Origin: Candidatus Thiodiazotropha sp. 'RUGA'
GTDB taxonomy: Bacteria; Pseudomonadota; Gammaproteobacteria; Chromatiales; Chromatiaceae
Assembly: GCA_016842065.1 (NCBI GenBank)
Contig: JAEPDS010000001.1
Location: forward strand, 152,293-216,292
Reading direction: 5' to 3'
Length of the DNA stretch: 64,000 bases
Part shown: positions 54,957-63,087 of the stretch, piece after piece
Layout of the letters: each line of letters begins with the position of its first letter
How positions within the stretch are numbered: the first letter of the stretch is position 1
Position numbers and translations under genes: made by a program
Notes under the pieces: model-generated
Seen by the model: the letters and a program-made list of their open reading frames with translations, nothing else
Databases searched by the model: none
What the model was told of the DNA's origin: nothing

Positions 54957-55678
54957 CCCTGAAGTCTGTGGTTATCTGTCTGATAACTAACCTGGTTTGA
55001 CTGACCCCTGAATCCAGGGGTGTGTGGTTCCCGTTCTAGGTAAAATACTGACCTTGTCATCAGCTTGGAGGTCAGTTTCATTGCCGTTTTAATCGGTTGA
55101 GGAAGCTCGGCACCACCCGCCTTGAGGGCTAGCGCGGCATGTTCCGCCTCATCCGTTTTCATCTGCTGTAATACGGCATGGGTTCGCTTGTCCTGTTGTG
55201 GGACGCGATTGATATGCTCATCCAGATGGGCGCCGACCTGGTTTTCAGTCTCGGCCACAAAACCCAGACTCCATCTATCACCAGCCAATCCGGCTGCGGC
55301 ACCAAGCATGAATGAGCTGGCATACCAGAATGGATTGAGCAGACTTTTGCGGTTATCCAACTCAACCAGTCGCTTTTCGCACCATGCCAAGTGGTCATTC
55401 TCCTCCTGGGCGGCTCTCTCCATCTGCTCTCTGACTTCCGGCAGTCGAGCGGTCAGTGCCTGGCCCTGGTAGAGTGCCTGGGCACATACCTCACCGGTAT
55501 GATTGATCCTCATCAGGCGTGCAGTCAGGTCCCGCTCTTCGTCCGATAGTTCGGTCTCATTGATGCCTTCTGCGGGATCGGCTCTTTCGGTAACCAAAGG
55601 CCTGCCGAATAGGGTTCGAACTGCACTGTCCACTCCCATCAACAGGTGGTCTGCCATTTTGTAGTCACGTTCGCTCAT
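54890..55678 (-). CDS. coq7: 2-polyprenyl-3-methyl-6-methoxy-1,4-benzoquinone monooxygenase (Coq7)
   Basis: A di-iron hydroxylase for the C6 step of ubiquinone synthesis, replacing UbiF. Iron ligands are in HTGEVCAQALYQGQ (Glu), EENDHLAW (ExxH), AETENQVGAHLDEHI (Glu) and KTDEAEHAALA (ExxH). The recognisable domain ends at about residue 217 (TSKLMTRSVFYL). The frame then runs a further 45 residues of Ser/Thr/Gln-rich sequence with no family similarity I recognise. Losing one T in the TTTT near 55043 would put a TAG right there. Function not in doubt; the C terminus is. Confidence 0.9.
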   Translation of the reverse strand: MSERDYKMADHLLMGVDSAVRTLFGRPLVTERADPAEGINETELSDEERDLTARLMRINHTGEVCAQALYQGQALTARLPEVREQMERAAQEENDHLAWCEKRLVELDNRKSLLNPFWYASSFMLGAAAGLAGDRWSLGFVAETENQVGAHLDEHINRVPQQDKRTHAVLQQMKTDEAEHAALALKAGGAELPQPIKTAMKLTSKLMTRSVFYLEREPHTPGFRGQSNQVSYQTDNHRLQGYPASAWDTSLCTTSCRSIAPT

Positions 55679-55826
55679 GTGGAAACCTTAGCCTTAAACG
55701 GAGGGGTTCTTCAACTTTGTTTGATTGGCTTAGCCACCGATTTGTTCACTTTTACGGCGGTAAGTCTGTCGGACGGCAGCGGTGTCGCTATGAATATTCA
55801 TGATTGCCGGATCACCAGGGAGATCT

Positions 55827-57047
55827 CTATACACTGGTAATGTCCTGCTTGATTCCTACTCCGGCGCGGCGCCACTGTTTGTAGATCAATTCGACTGGAT
55901 GGTGTACATCAATGTTGAGCCCGGCTTGTCTGATCTGCTGGCGAAACTGCATGGCGCAGCCGGTGCTGGAGGTGATCAGAATTTTCGCACCGCTGGCTTT
56001 GAGGTGGTTTAGTTTGATCTCACCAAGCTGATTGGATATCTCCGGTTGGGTAAGCAGGTAACTACCTGCTGCGCCGCAGCATAGTTCATTCTCAGCCAAT
56101 TCGACCAATTCGAGCTGTGGGATCCTGTTCAGAATTTGCCAATCCGTGCTGTCCCGTGAAGAGCAGGGTCGGTGCAGGGCCGCCCTGATTGGCAAGGGTG
56201 CCAGTTCAGGCATCTCACTGTCTGGCAACTGCAGTAGAAAATCAGAAATTGAGATCAGTGGCAGCCGGCTCGCCTGCTGCTCTGCCAGTTCCAGGTGGCA
56301 TGCGGTGGCCAGGGTGACCAGGTTTTGCGCGTTGCTCTTGCCGGTCTGCGCACGGATGGCGTCACACTGCTGCCCGGCCTCCCTGATAAAGCCATTATGT
56401 CGATGCATGGCACCACAACACCCGGTGCTGGCAGGGATATCGACCGCATAACCGATGCCACTCAGTAATTGGATGGCATTTTGTACCAGGTTGTCGTCGA
56501 TTTTCGAGCCAATGCAGCCGGTGAACAGCTGTACCTTTTTTCCAGTCGGTTTTGAAGATGGATAAAAACCGCTGCGATCCACCGCTGTCCGGGGCAGTTG
56601 CTCTGCCATGGTGAGCAACTGCCTGAAACGCTTCACTGGCAGTTTTTTTAACTGGGCAAGCAAGCCTGATTTACGGGCCATACGATAGAGGCGTATCCAG
56701 TAATTGAGTCTGTCGTTATGGCTCAATTGCTGGAGAAGCTGTTTCAGTAGTGGTTTTTTTCGATGTTCCGAGGCTATTGATGAGCGGCTGGCATCCAGCA
56801 GGCTGCCATACTTCACACCGGATGGGCAGGCGGCTTCACAGGCCCGACAGTTAAGGCAACGGTCAAGATGGAGTTCGACATGGGAGTGCAGATCGATCTC
56901 GTTTTTCGCCAGCGCCTGAATCAGACTGATCCGGCCTCGAGGTGAATCAGCCTCGCTGGCGAGCAGTCGATAGGTTGGGCATACAGTCAGGCAGAGACCG
57001 CATTTTACGCAGCGGTCTGCTTCAACAAGCAGGTCTTCAGGTGTCAC
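55827..57047 (-). CDS. glcF: Glycolate oxidase iron-sulfur subunit GlcF
   Basis: A 406-residue electron-transfer subunit of glycolate dehydrogenase. Two 4Fe-4S ferredoxin motifs are at the N terminus: CVKCGLCLTVCP (Cys13, 16, 19, 23) and CLNCRACEAACP. Two CCG domains follow, with CCGAMHRHNG and CCGAAGSYLL. Length equals E. coli GlcF (407). glcD and glcE are not adjacent: upstream is a divergent ferredoxin gene and downstream is coq7. It may serve GlcDE encoded elsewhere or another FAD partner. Confidence 0.88.
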   Translation of the reverse strand: MTPEDLLVEADRCVKCGLCLTVCPTYRLLASEADSPRGRISLIQALAKNEIDLHSHVELHLDRCLNCRACEAACPSGVKYGSLLDASRSSIASEHRKKPLLKQLLQQLSHNDRLNYWIRLYRMARKSGLLAQLKKLPVKRFRQLLTMAEQLPRTAVDRSGFYPSSKPTGKKVQLFTGCIGSKIDDNLVQNAIQLLSGIGYAVDIPASTGCCGAMHRHNGFIREAGQQCDAIRAQTGKSNAQNLVTLATACHLELAEQQASRLPLISISDFLLQLPDSEMPELAPLPIRAALHRPCSSRDSTDWQILNRIPQLELVELAENELCCGAAGSYLLTQPEISNQLGEIKLNHLKASGAKILITSSTGCAMQFRQQIRQAGLNIDVHHPVELIYKQWRRAGVGIKQDITSV

Positions 57048-57241
57048 AACGGGCAGCGTTTCCGGAAAAGATCGGCCATTTTACCTGAATCGTGCTGTCA
57101 GTTGGAGAAATCATGATGATTCAGCGTCAAATCGGTATCACCCGGCAGGTTGGTTTATCGGGTTGAGGAGAGTGGTCCCAGTCACTAATATTGGACATGA
57201 TCTTGAACAACGGGTTCTGTTAACTACGCCGAGGTTGTGCC

Positions 57242-57550
57242 ATGTCCTACTATCGTTATCACCTCTTTTTTTGTGTCAATGAGCGACAGGATGGGCGTCC
57301 CTGCTGTGGCGTCCATGGCAGCAAGGCGATGCGTGACTACCTGAAAGGCCGGGTTAAGGAGCTGGGTTTGACCGGCCCAGGGGGGGTAAGAGTCACCACT
57401 GCCGGCTGTTTTGATCGCTGCGACCTTGGGCCGGTTCTGGTGATCTACCCAGAAGCGGTCTGGTATACCTTCGTGGACCGTGACGATATTGACGAGATCC
57501 TGCAGCGCCACCTGATTGAGGGTGAAGTCGTTGAGCGACTGACCGTTTAG
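57242..57550 (+). CDS. (2Fe-2S) thioredoxin-like ferredoxin
   Basis: A 102-residue protein with the thioredoxin-like 2Fe-2S fold. It begins YYRYHLFFCVNER and has cluster cysteines at 11, 21/22, 56 and 60 (TAGCFDRCDLGP), the spacing of Shethna-type and NuoE-like ferredoxin domains. It probably carries electrons in the cytoplasm; partner unknown. Divergent from glcF across about 195 bp. Confidence 0.85.
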   Translation: MSYYRYHLFFCVNERQDGRPCCGVHGSKAMRDYLKGRVKELGLTGPGGVRVTTAGCFDRCDLGPVLVIYPEAVWYTFVDRDDIDEILQRHLIEGEVVERLTV

Positions 57551-57584
57551 CTGACCAATCCGGATTGTCGGTGGGTAATCTGTA

Positions 57585-57754
57585 GCTATTTCAGGAACTA
57601 AGTCATGTTTTGCGTATAGGCCCGCGAGATTTTCCTAAAGCGGCAAACGATGCTGCCGCTACTCAGTAGAAGTTGAGGATTGAGTGGTGTAGAGTGGCTT
57701 GCCGCTACGAATGCGAAAGCGTGACGCGGGTTGGTATTGGAGTGAAAAAATAGC
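57585..57754. repeat. Nested imperfect palindrome
   Basis: Successive inverted pairs are concentric: GCTATTT/AAATAGC (57585, 57748), CCCGCG/CGCGGG (57621, 57725) and AGCGGCAA/TTGCCGCT (57639, 57699). There is also a local GCGGCA/TGCCGC hairpin. No ORF. The concentric order suggests a decayed palindromic element rather than chance. Confidence 0.45.
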
Positions 57755-57775
57755 CATTTCATTGCTTATAATCCC

Positions 57776-57803
57776 TTGCATTAGCCGAGTGATTGTATAC
57801 TAT
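57776..57803 (+). promoter_or_regulatory. Possible promoter of the Ig-like lipoprotein gene
   Basis: TTGCAT (57776-57781) and TACTAT (57798-57803) are 16 bp apart in an AT-rich stretch about 65 bp before the start codon. A perfect TATAAT (57767-57772) just upstream lacks a well-spaced -35, so the assignment is uncertain. Confidence 0.35.
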
Positions 57804-57866
57804 TAAGAAATTAGTCTAAGTTTCCTCACTTAATGGACTGTTTCGTATGGGATTTTGGAGTTTGCC

Positions 57867-59696
57867 ATGTCAGGTTTAGCCCGTTTAGCTACCCCTTTTA
57901 TTCTTATGTTAGCGCTCGTCGCCTGCGGTGGTGGCGATGCAGAGACCCCTTGGGATAGTAGCGGTGGAACAACCGGGACCGGCGACACCATTGATGATGC
58001 GGGAACCGCTGGGGCTACCATATTTCTTGGTAACGGCTCAGGATCCTCTTTTGAAATAGGTGAGTTGAATATTGCTGTTACCTCTCTCTCCGCCGGCGGA
58101 CAGACTTCTGTCAGGGCTACCTTGGCTGATGTGGAAGGTAATCTGTATCAGGATAGCGCCACAGTCACCTTCACAACTGACTGCCTGGCTTCCGGATTGG
58201 CTACCATCGATTCATCTGTAAGCACTGCAGATGGTGTTGTGACGGCAACTTATATTGCCCAAGGCTGTTCCGGCTCCGATACGATCCGTGCGACCACAAC
58301 GGTGAATGGAAATACATCTACTGCTACGGGAACGGTGAGTATTCAACCGGCAGAGATCGGTTCCATGCAATTTGTTTCGGCAGAACCGTCTATTATCGGT
58401 CTCCGCGGTGTAGGTTTGACCGAGGTCTCCAAGGTTTCGTTCCAGGTGCTGGATACCAACGGCAATCCGGTTTCCCAGCAGGTGGTCAACTTCTCTTTGA
58501 ATACGGATATCGGCGGGGTTGCGATACCTGCCGGTTCGATCAAAGCGACCAGCGACATCGATGGAATCGTCAGAACGGATGTTAAATCGGGCACTGTACC
58601 GACTACCGTCCGGGTGACAGCATCGTTGGAATCCAACCCATTGATCTCAACCCAGTCTGACGGTCTGGTCATCTCCACCGGTGTTTCAGATCAGAACAGT
58701 ATCTCCCTGAGCGCAGAAATTCTGAACTGTGAAGGACTGAATCTCGATGGCACCGAAGTTGAGGTCACAGTGCATGCTTCGGACCATTTCAACAACCCTG
58801 TACCGGATGGTACGGCTGTCTATTTCACCACTGAGGGTGGCCAGATACAGTCACAATGCCAGATTGATGATGGTTCCTGTAGCGTGCTCTGGACGAGTTC
58901 CAATCCCAGGCCCTGGGATGACCTGCTGCCTGGTGGAATGGGACGCGTAACGATTCTTGCTACCATGCTGGGTGAAGAGTCATTTGTTGATGCCAATGGT
59001 AATGGTGTATTGGACTCGGGTGATACCCCCTTTGCCGATATCCCTGAGGCATTCCGTGATGACAATGAAGATGGTGTTCGTGATCCCGTAGCGGAAGAGT
59101 TTGTGGATTTTAATAACAACAATACCTATGACGGTGTTGGTGTGGATCCTGACTACAATGGCGCGCTCTGCTGCGATGCCGCTGCTGTTGCTGAAGCGCA
59201 ATCCGCAGTTGCTTCCGGGGATGATCCTGGTGTCTGTTTTGGTGTTACCCCGGTCTCTGTCGTCTCATGCAGTGCCGAGAAGAACATCAATGTACGGGAT
59301 AGCCTGGTACTGGTGATGTCTGAGTCTTTTCCTGTGATTCTATTGGATGGTGCAGATGTTGATGTGGCTACCGGTTTTCTGGAGATTGACCTGCCAGCAG
59401 GAATTTCAACATACACCTTTACTATCAGAGGTGCAGTCACCGGACAGGTGATGCCGGCTGGTACAACGGTTAACTTTACGACTACCAATGGTAGCATCGA
59501 GACTGGAGGCAGTTTTATTGTGCCGAGTACGAATGCGAATGCCCGATTGGCCTCGCAAGCCGGTGTGGTTGACTATCGGGTGGCACTCACGCCGACTGAA
59601 AATAGAAATCCAGGCGATGAGACCGGAATTTTGACAGTTAAAGTAACCACGCCTGGTGGTACCACGACCAGTGGGTTTGTGATTGTAAACGATTAA
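57867..59696 (+). CDS. Large lipoprotein with Ig-like (bacterial invasin-type) domains
   Basis: A 609-residue protein from ATG 57867 (GGAG upstream). The lipoprotein signal peptide has lipobox LVAC (Cys20), followed by a Gly/Ser/Thr/Asp-rich linker. Several beta-rich repeats of the Big-1/invasin kind follow, with ADVEGNLYQDSATVTFTT and VLDTNGNPVSQQVVNFSLNTD as typical strand-turn patterns. Residues about 375-430 hold Asp/Asn-rich loops (DANGNGVLDSGD, DDNEDGVRD, DFNNNNTYDG) resembling calcium-binding EF-hand/dockerin loops. Probably outer-membrane anchored and surface or periplasm facing. Adhesive or structural role is inference. It stands alone with its own terminator. Confidence 0.82.
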   Translation: MSGLARLATPFILMLALVACGGGDAETPWDSSGGTTGTGDTIDDAGTAGATIFLGNGSGSSFEIGELNIAVTSLSAGGQTSVRATLADVEGNLYQDSATVTFTTDCLASGLATIDSSVSTADGVVTATYIAQGCSGSDTIRATTTVNGNTSTATGTVSIQPAEIGSMQFVSAEPSIIGLRGVGLTEVSKVSFQVLDTNGNPVSQQVVNFSLNTDIGGVAIPAGSIKATSDIDGIVRTDVKSGTVPTTVRVTASLESNPLISTQSDGLVISTGVSDQNSISLSAEILNCEGLNLDGTEVEVTVHASDHFNNPVPDGTAVYFTTEGGQIQSQCQIDDGSCSVLWTSSNPRPWDDLLPGGMGRVTILATMLGEESFVDANGNGVLDSGDTPFADIPEAFRDDNEDGVRDPVAEEFVDFNNNNTYDGVGVDPDYNGALCCDAAAVAEAQSAVASGDDPGVCFGVTPVSVVSCSAEKNINVRDSLVLVMSESFPVILLDGADVDVATGFLEIDLPAGISTYTFTIRGAVTGQVMPAGTTVNFTTTNGSIETGGSFIVPSTNANARLASQAGVVDYRVALTPTENRNPGDETGILTVKVTTPGGTTTSGFVIVND

Positions 59697-59720
59697 CAAC
59701 TGTCTGTTGTTTTGTAATGA

Positions 59721-59752
59721 AAACCCTGTCTGACTCCAGGCAGGGTTTTTTT
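59721..59752 (+). terminator. Intrinsic terminator after the Ig-like lipoprotein gene
   Basis: The stem AAACCCTG / CAGGGTTT (59721-59728 with 59741-59748), extended by two inner pairs, runs into a T7 tract. It lies 24 bp after the stop. Confidence 0.85.
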
Positions 59753-59869
59753 GTGGCTTTGTTTTCTTCAGCTAATCTTGAATCAATCCCTTGACGCTTA
59801 ACCATGGCAAAGACACAATGCTGACCATCCGTTTTTTCTACGGGGCATGATGCCCTAGAACTACACATA

Positions 59870-60685
59870 GTGAACAACTCACCACCGCTCGTAAGAATCA
59901 GAGATCTGCACTTCCACCACGGAGATCGCCCGATTTTCCAAGGGGTCGATATCGATATCCCCCGTGGTAAGGTTACGGCCATCATGGGCCCCAGCGGTAC
60001 CGGAAAGACCACCTTGCTCAAGCTGATCGGCGGTCAATTGCGTCCGACCAGGGGCCGCATCGAGGTTGATGGCCAGGATGTGCATAAACTCTCCCGTAAG
60101 GCGCTCTATAAACTGCGCATGCGGATGGGCATGCTGTTTCAGAGCGGAGCCCTGCTGACCGATCTCTCGGTCTATGACAATGTGGCCTACCCGTTGCGGG
60201 AGCACACCAATCTGCCGGAGTCGATGATTCGTCGTCTGGTATTGATGAAGCTCGAAGCGGTTGGCCTGCGGGGTGCCAGGGAGTTGATGCCTTCGGAGCT
60301 TTCCGGCGGTATGGCCAGGCGAGTCGCCCTCTCCCGAGCAATTGCCCTGGATCCCATGATGGTGATGTACGATGAGCCGTTCACCGGTCAGGATCCGATC
60401 TCCATGGGGGTGCTGGCGCAACTGGTGAGGCGCTTGAACGATGCGGTCGGTCTGACCAGCATTCTGGTCTCCCATGACGTTGAGGAGACGGCGGGTATCT
60501 CCGATCTGATCTATGTGATCTCCGGAGGCAAGGTGATCGAATCAGGTGCACCTGACGCCTTGATGGGCTCCAGCTCACCGGCGGTCAAGCAGTTCATGGG
60601 GGGGCTGCCGGATGGTCCGGTAGGTTTCCACTATCAGGCACCGTCCCTGTCTGAAGACCTGCTGACTATGCGGGGGGCAAAGTAG
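59870..60685 (+). CDS. mlaF: Phospholipid ABC transporter ATP-binding protein MlaF
   Basis: A 271-residue ATPase of the Mla pathway, which moves phospholipids between inner and outer membranes to keep outer-leaflet asymmetry. Walker A is GPSGTGKTT (40-48), the ABC signature LSGGM (144-148), Walker B MVMYDEP, and the H-loop SHDVEE. GTG start at 59870 with no clear Shine-Dalgarno. The order mlaF-mlaE-mlaD is conserved; mlaE overlaps the stop by one base. Confidence 0.94.
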   Translation: MNNSPPLVRIRDLHFHHGDRPIFQGVDIDIPRGKVTAIMGPSGTGKTTLLKLIGGQLRPTRGRIEVDGQDVHKLSRKALYKLRMRMGMLFQSGALLTDLSVYDNVAYPLREHTNLPESMIRRLVLMKLEAVGLRGARELMPSELSGGMARRVALSRAIALDPMMVMYDEPFTGQDPISMGVLAQLVRRLNDAVGLTSILVSHDVEETAGISDLIYVISGGKVIESGAPDALMGSSSPAVKQFMGGLPDGPVGFHYQAPSLSEDLLTMRGAK

Positions 60686-61464
60686 TGTTGGATCTCTTCG
60701 CCAGATTCGGTCGAGTCGGTTTGGCTGCGCTGGAGCGATTGGGGCGTGGTCACCTGTTGCTGTTACAGATTCTGCTGGGACTCACCAGCCTGCTGCCTCG
60801 TCCGAAGCTGCTGGCCGCCCAGATCCACAGTATCGGTGTGCGTACCACCACAATCATTGTGGTCTCCGGATTGTTCGTCGGTATGGTGCTCGGTCTGCAG
60901 GGTTACTATGTGCTCTCCCAGTTCGGTGCTGAGGATAGCCTGGGCGTGATGGTGGCCGCCTCTCTGGTGCGTGAATTGGGCCCAGTGGTTACCGCACTGC
61001 TGTTTGCCGGACGTGCCGGGTCGGCGCTGACCGCAGAGATTGGCCTGATGAAGGCAACTGAGCAGCTTTCGGGCTTGGAGATGATGGCTGTCGACCCGAT
61101 TCGTCGCATTCTCTCCCCCAGATTCTATGCCGGGTTCATCTCCATGCCCCTGCTGGCCGCCATGTTCAGCGCGATTGGTGTGATCGGTGGTTATTTTGTC
61201 AGTGTGGGATTACTTGGGGTGGATGATGGCGCCTTCTGGAGTCAGATGCAGGCCAAGATCGACTGGAGCGAGGATGTGCTCAATGGTGTGATCAAGAGCT
61301 TTGTGTTCGGTTTTGTCTGCGCCTGGATCGCCCTTTTTCAGGGATATGATACGATCCCCACATCAGCGGGTGTCAGTCAGTCGACGACACGGACGGTGGT
61401 TCACTCGGCACTCGCGGTGCTGGTGCTTGATTTCGTACTGACCGCATTAATGTTTGGAGGCTAA
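60685..61464 (+). CDS. mlaE: Phospholipid ABC transporter permease MlaE
   Basis: A 259-residue inner-membrane permease of the MlaFEDB complex. Five to six hydrophobic segments and the family core [51 protein letters not shown] and [22 protein letters not shown] are present. GTG start overlaps the mlaF stop. Same length as E. coli MlaE (260). Confidence 0.95.
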   Translation: MLDLFARFGRVGLAALERLGRGHLLLLQILLGLTSLLPRPKLLAAQIHSIGVRTTTIIVVSGLFVGMVLGLQGYYVLSQFGAEDSLGVMVAASLVRELGPVVTALLFAGRAGSALTAEIGLMKATEQLSGLEMMAVDPIRRILSPRFYAGFISMPLLAAMFSAIGVIGGYFVSVGLLGVDDGAFWSQMQAKIDWSEDVLNGVIKSFVFGFVCAWIALFQGYDTIPTSAGVSQSTTRTVVHSALAVLVLDFVLTALMFGG

Positions 61465-61466
61465 TC

Positions 61467-61946
61467 ATGCAGACAAGACAGTTGGAGATTACCGTCGGCT
61501 TCTTCATGGCACTGGGTCTTGTGGCACTCTTTTTCCTGGCCATGCAGGTCAGTAATCTAGCCAGTATCTCATCCGATGAGGGTTATACGGTAACCGCCCG
61601 CTTCGACAATATTGGTGGACTGAAAGTCCGTTCGCCGGTCTCCATGGCTGGGGTAAGAGTCGGCCGTGTGGTTGGTATCAGTTACGATCAGAGCAGCTTT
61701 GAAGCCGTGGTCACTCTCGCTATCGATCCTGAATTCAACCAGATCCCCGATGATAGTATCGCCAAGATCTACACCTCAGGCCTGCTGGGTGAGCAGTATG
61801 TTGGTTTGGATCCAGGGGGCAGTCTGGAGAGTCTGGAGCAGGACAGTGAATTGATGATGACTCAGTCGGCGTTGGTGCTGGAAGAGATCGTGGGGCAGTT
61901 TCTTTTCAGTAAAGCTGAAGAGAATGCCTTGTCTGATGAGCCCTGA
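61467..61946 (+). CDS. mlaD: MCE-domain phospholipid-binding protein MlaD
   Basis: A 159-residue inner-membrane-anchored periplasmic protein that forms the hexameric lipid pore ring of the Mla complex. The N-terminal anchor (VGFFMALGLVALFFLAMQV) precedes the MCE domain (YTVTARFDNIGGLKVRSPVSMAGVRVGRVVGI), which ends with SGLLGEQYVGLDPG. A short helical tail follows. Somewhat shorter than E. coli MlaD (183). The next gene is the STAS protein MlaB, with no mlaC between them. Confidence 0.94.
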   Translation: MQTRQLEITVGFFMALGLVALFFLAMQVSNLASISSDEGYTVTARFDNIGGLKVRSPVSMAGVRVGRVVGISYDQSSFEAVVTLAIDPEFNQIPDDSIAKIYTSGLLGEQYVGLDPGGSLESLEQDSELMMTQSALVLEEIVGQFLFSKAEENALSDEP

Positions 61947-61950
61947 TAGC

Positions 61951-62271
61951 ATGAGCGAAACAAAGCTGGAGCGGGTGGGGGCCTTCCATTTTCAGCTGCA
62001 TGGTGAGATGACCTTCACACATGCCAGGTCGCTACTGCTGCAGTCGGAAACCCTGTTTGCCAACTTGCCCGATGTGGAGATCGATCTGATGCGGGTGGAG
62101 AAGGCCGACAGCGCCGGACTCGCACTGATGCTTGAGTGGCTGGCCAGGGCTGCGGAACGGGATGCCAGGGTTATCTTCACAGAGGTACCCGAGACAATCC
62201 ACTCAGTAGCACGACTCTGCCAGATTGAGACACTGCTGACTGGACATATTGCGGAATCGAGCAGCCGCTAA
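61951..62271 (+). CDS. mlaB: STAS-domain protein MlaB
   Basis: A 106-residue cytoplasmic STAS protein that binds MlaF and stabilises or stimulates the transporter. The core VEIDLMRVEKADSAGLALMLEWLARAAERDARVIFTEVP has the conserved loop with DSAGLALM, typical of MlaB. The start is ATG 61951, or ATG 61936 overlapping mlaD. Last of mlaF-E-D-B here. Confidence 0.85.
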   Translation: MSETKLERVGAFHFQLHGEMTFTHARSLLLQSETLFANLPDVEIDLMRVEKADSAGLALMLEWLARAAERDARVIFTEVPETIHSVARLCQIETLLTGHIAESSSR

Positions 62272-62576
62272 GCTAAGGTACCGGGTTAATTGGAGCGATC
62301 TGCATCTTGAATCGGCACATTTTGATCGACAATCTGTTTCACTCAGAGTTGTTCAGCGGTTGCATAACTTGATTTGTGACAATTTTTAGTGGATTGGTCT
62401 AGAATAGGCCTTGAAATAATCTCTGTTTTAAGATTCAATACTCAATCCTATCCAGTCTTCCCCCTCGATACTGTTACTCGGCACGCGGTGTATTACTGGA
62501 TGCTTGGCATGAAGAATAGAAGCGGATCGACTCCGCTCAACACATCCCCAATCATTCAATTGGAGATCCTCAATCG
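62272..62576. other. Spacer upstream of trxA
   Basis: About 305 bp with no convincing gene. A possible promoter is GTGACA (62376-62381) with TAGAAT (62400-62405), 18 bp apart, about 170 bp before trxA. A lone CCGGGTTAA, like the end of the structured element, is present at 62281. No terminator recognised for mlaB. Confidence 0.4.
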
Positions 62577-62903
62577 ATGAGTGAGCAGATTGTTCATATA
62601 ACAGACGATTCGTTTGAATCTGACGTACTTCAATCAAATCAGCCGGTGCTGATTGATTACTGGGCCGAATGGTGTGGTCCCTGTAAGATGATTGCGCCGG
62701 TACTGGACGAAATTGCCAAAGAGTATGGCGATAAGTTGAAAGTGGCAAAATTGAATATTGACGAAAACCCGAATACACCACCGAAATACGGCATTCGCGG
62801 CATACCGACCCTGATGTTGTTCAAGAATGGTGAAGTCGAGGCAACCAAGGTTGGTGCTGTCTCAAAATCGCAACTCGTGGCATTTATCGATAGTAATCTT
62901 TAA
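62577..62903 (+). CDS. trxA: Thioredoxin 1
   Basis: A 108-residue thioredoxin with active site WCGPC at 32-36 (Cys33, Cys36) and the cis-proline loop GIPTLMLF. It reduces disulfides in ribonucleotide reductase, PAPS reductase, MsrA and others. Length and sequence match TrxA. Directly upstream of rho, the conserved trxA-rho order. Confidence 0.97.
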   Translation: MSEQIVHITDDSFESDVLQSNQPVLIDYWAEWCGPCKMIAPVLDEIAKEYGDKLKVAKLNIDENPNTPPKYGIRGIPTLMLFKNGEVEATKVGAVSKSQLVAFIDSNL

Positions 62904-63087
62904 ACAGCAATCAGGCGCAGGACGTTTCGCCACTGTCTGCCAACATCCGACCTCGTAGACTCCTCGCTCCGTTCAGGCCTGAGCTGATAACCGACAACGA
63001 AATCAAAAGCTAAATATCAACCAACCCATTGCGGGCCGATTTCCTTCCAAACAAATTTCTCGTAAACCAACACACTCCTGAATCACT
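62904..63087 (+). promoter_or_regulatory. rho leader with C-rich, G-poor stretch
   Basis: The 184-bp trxA-rho spacer ends in a region (about 63010-63087) with many YC steps and few G, for example ATCAACCAACCCATT and AAACCAACACACTCCTG. This composition resembles Rho utilisation sites and would fit the known autogenous attenuation of rho by its own product. No hairpin terminator is seen. Compositional inference only. Confidence 0.4.
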
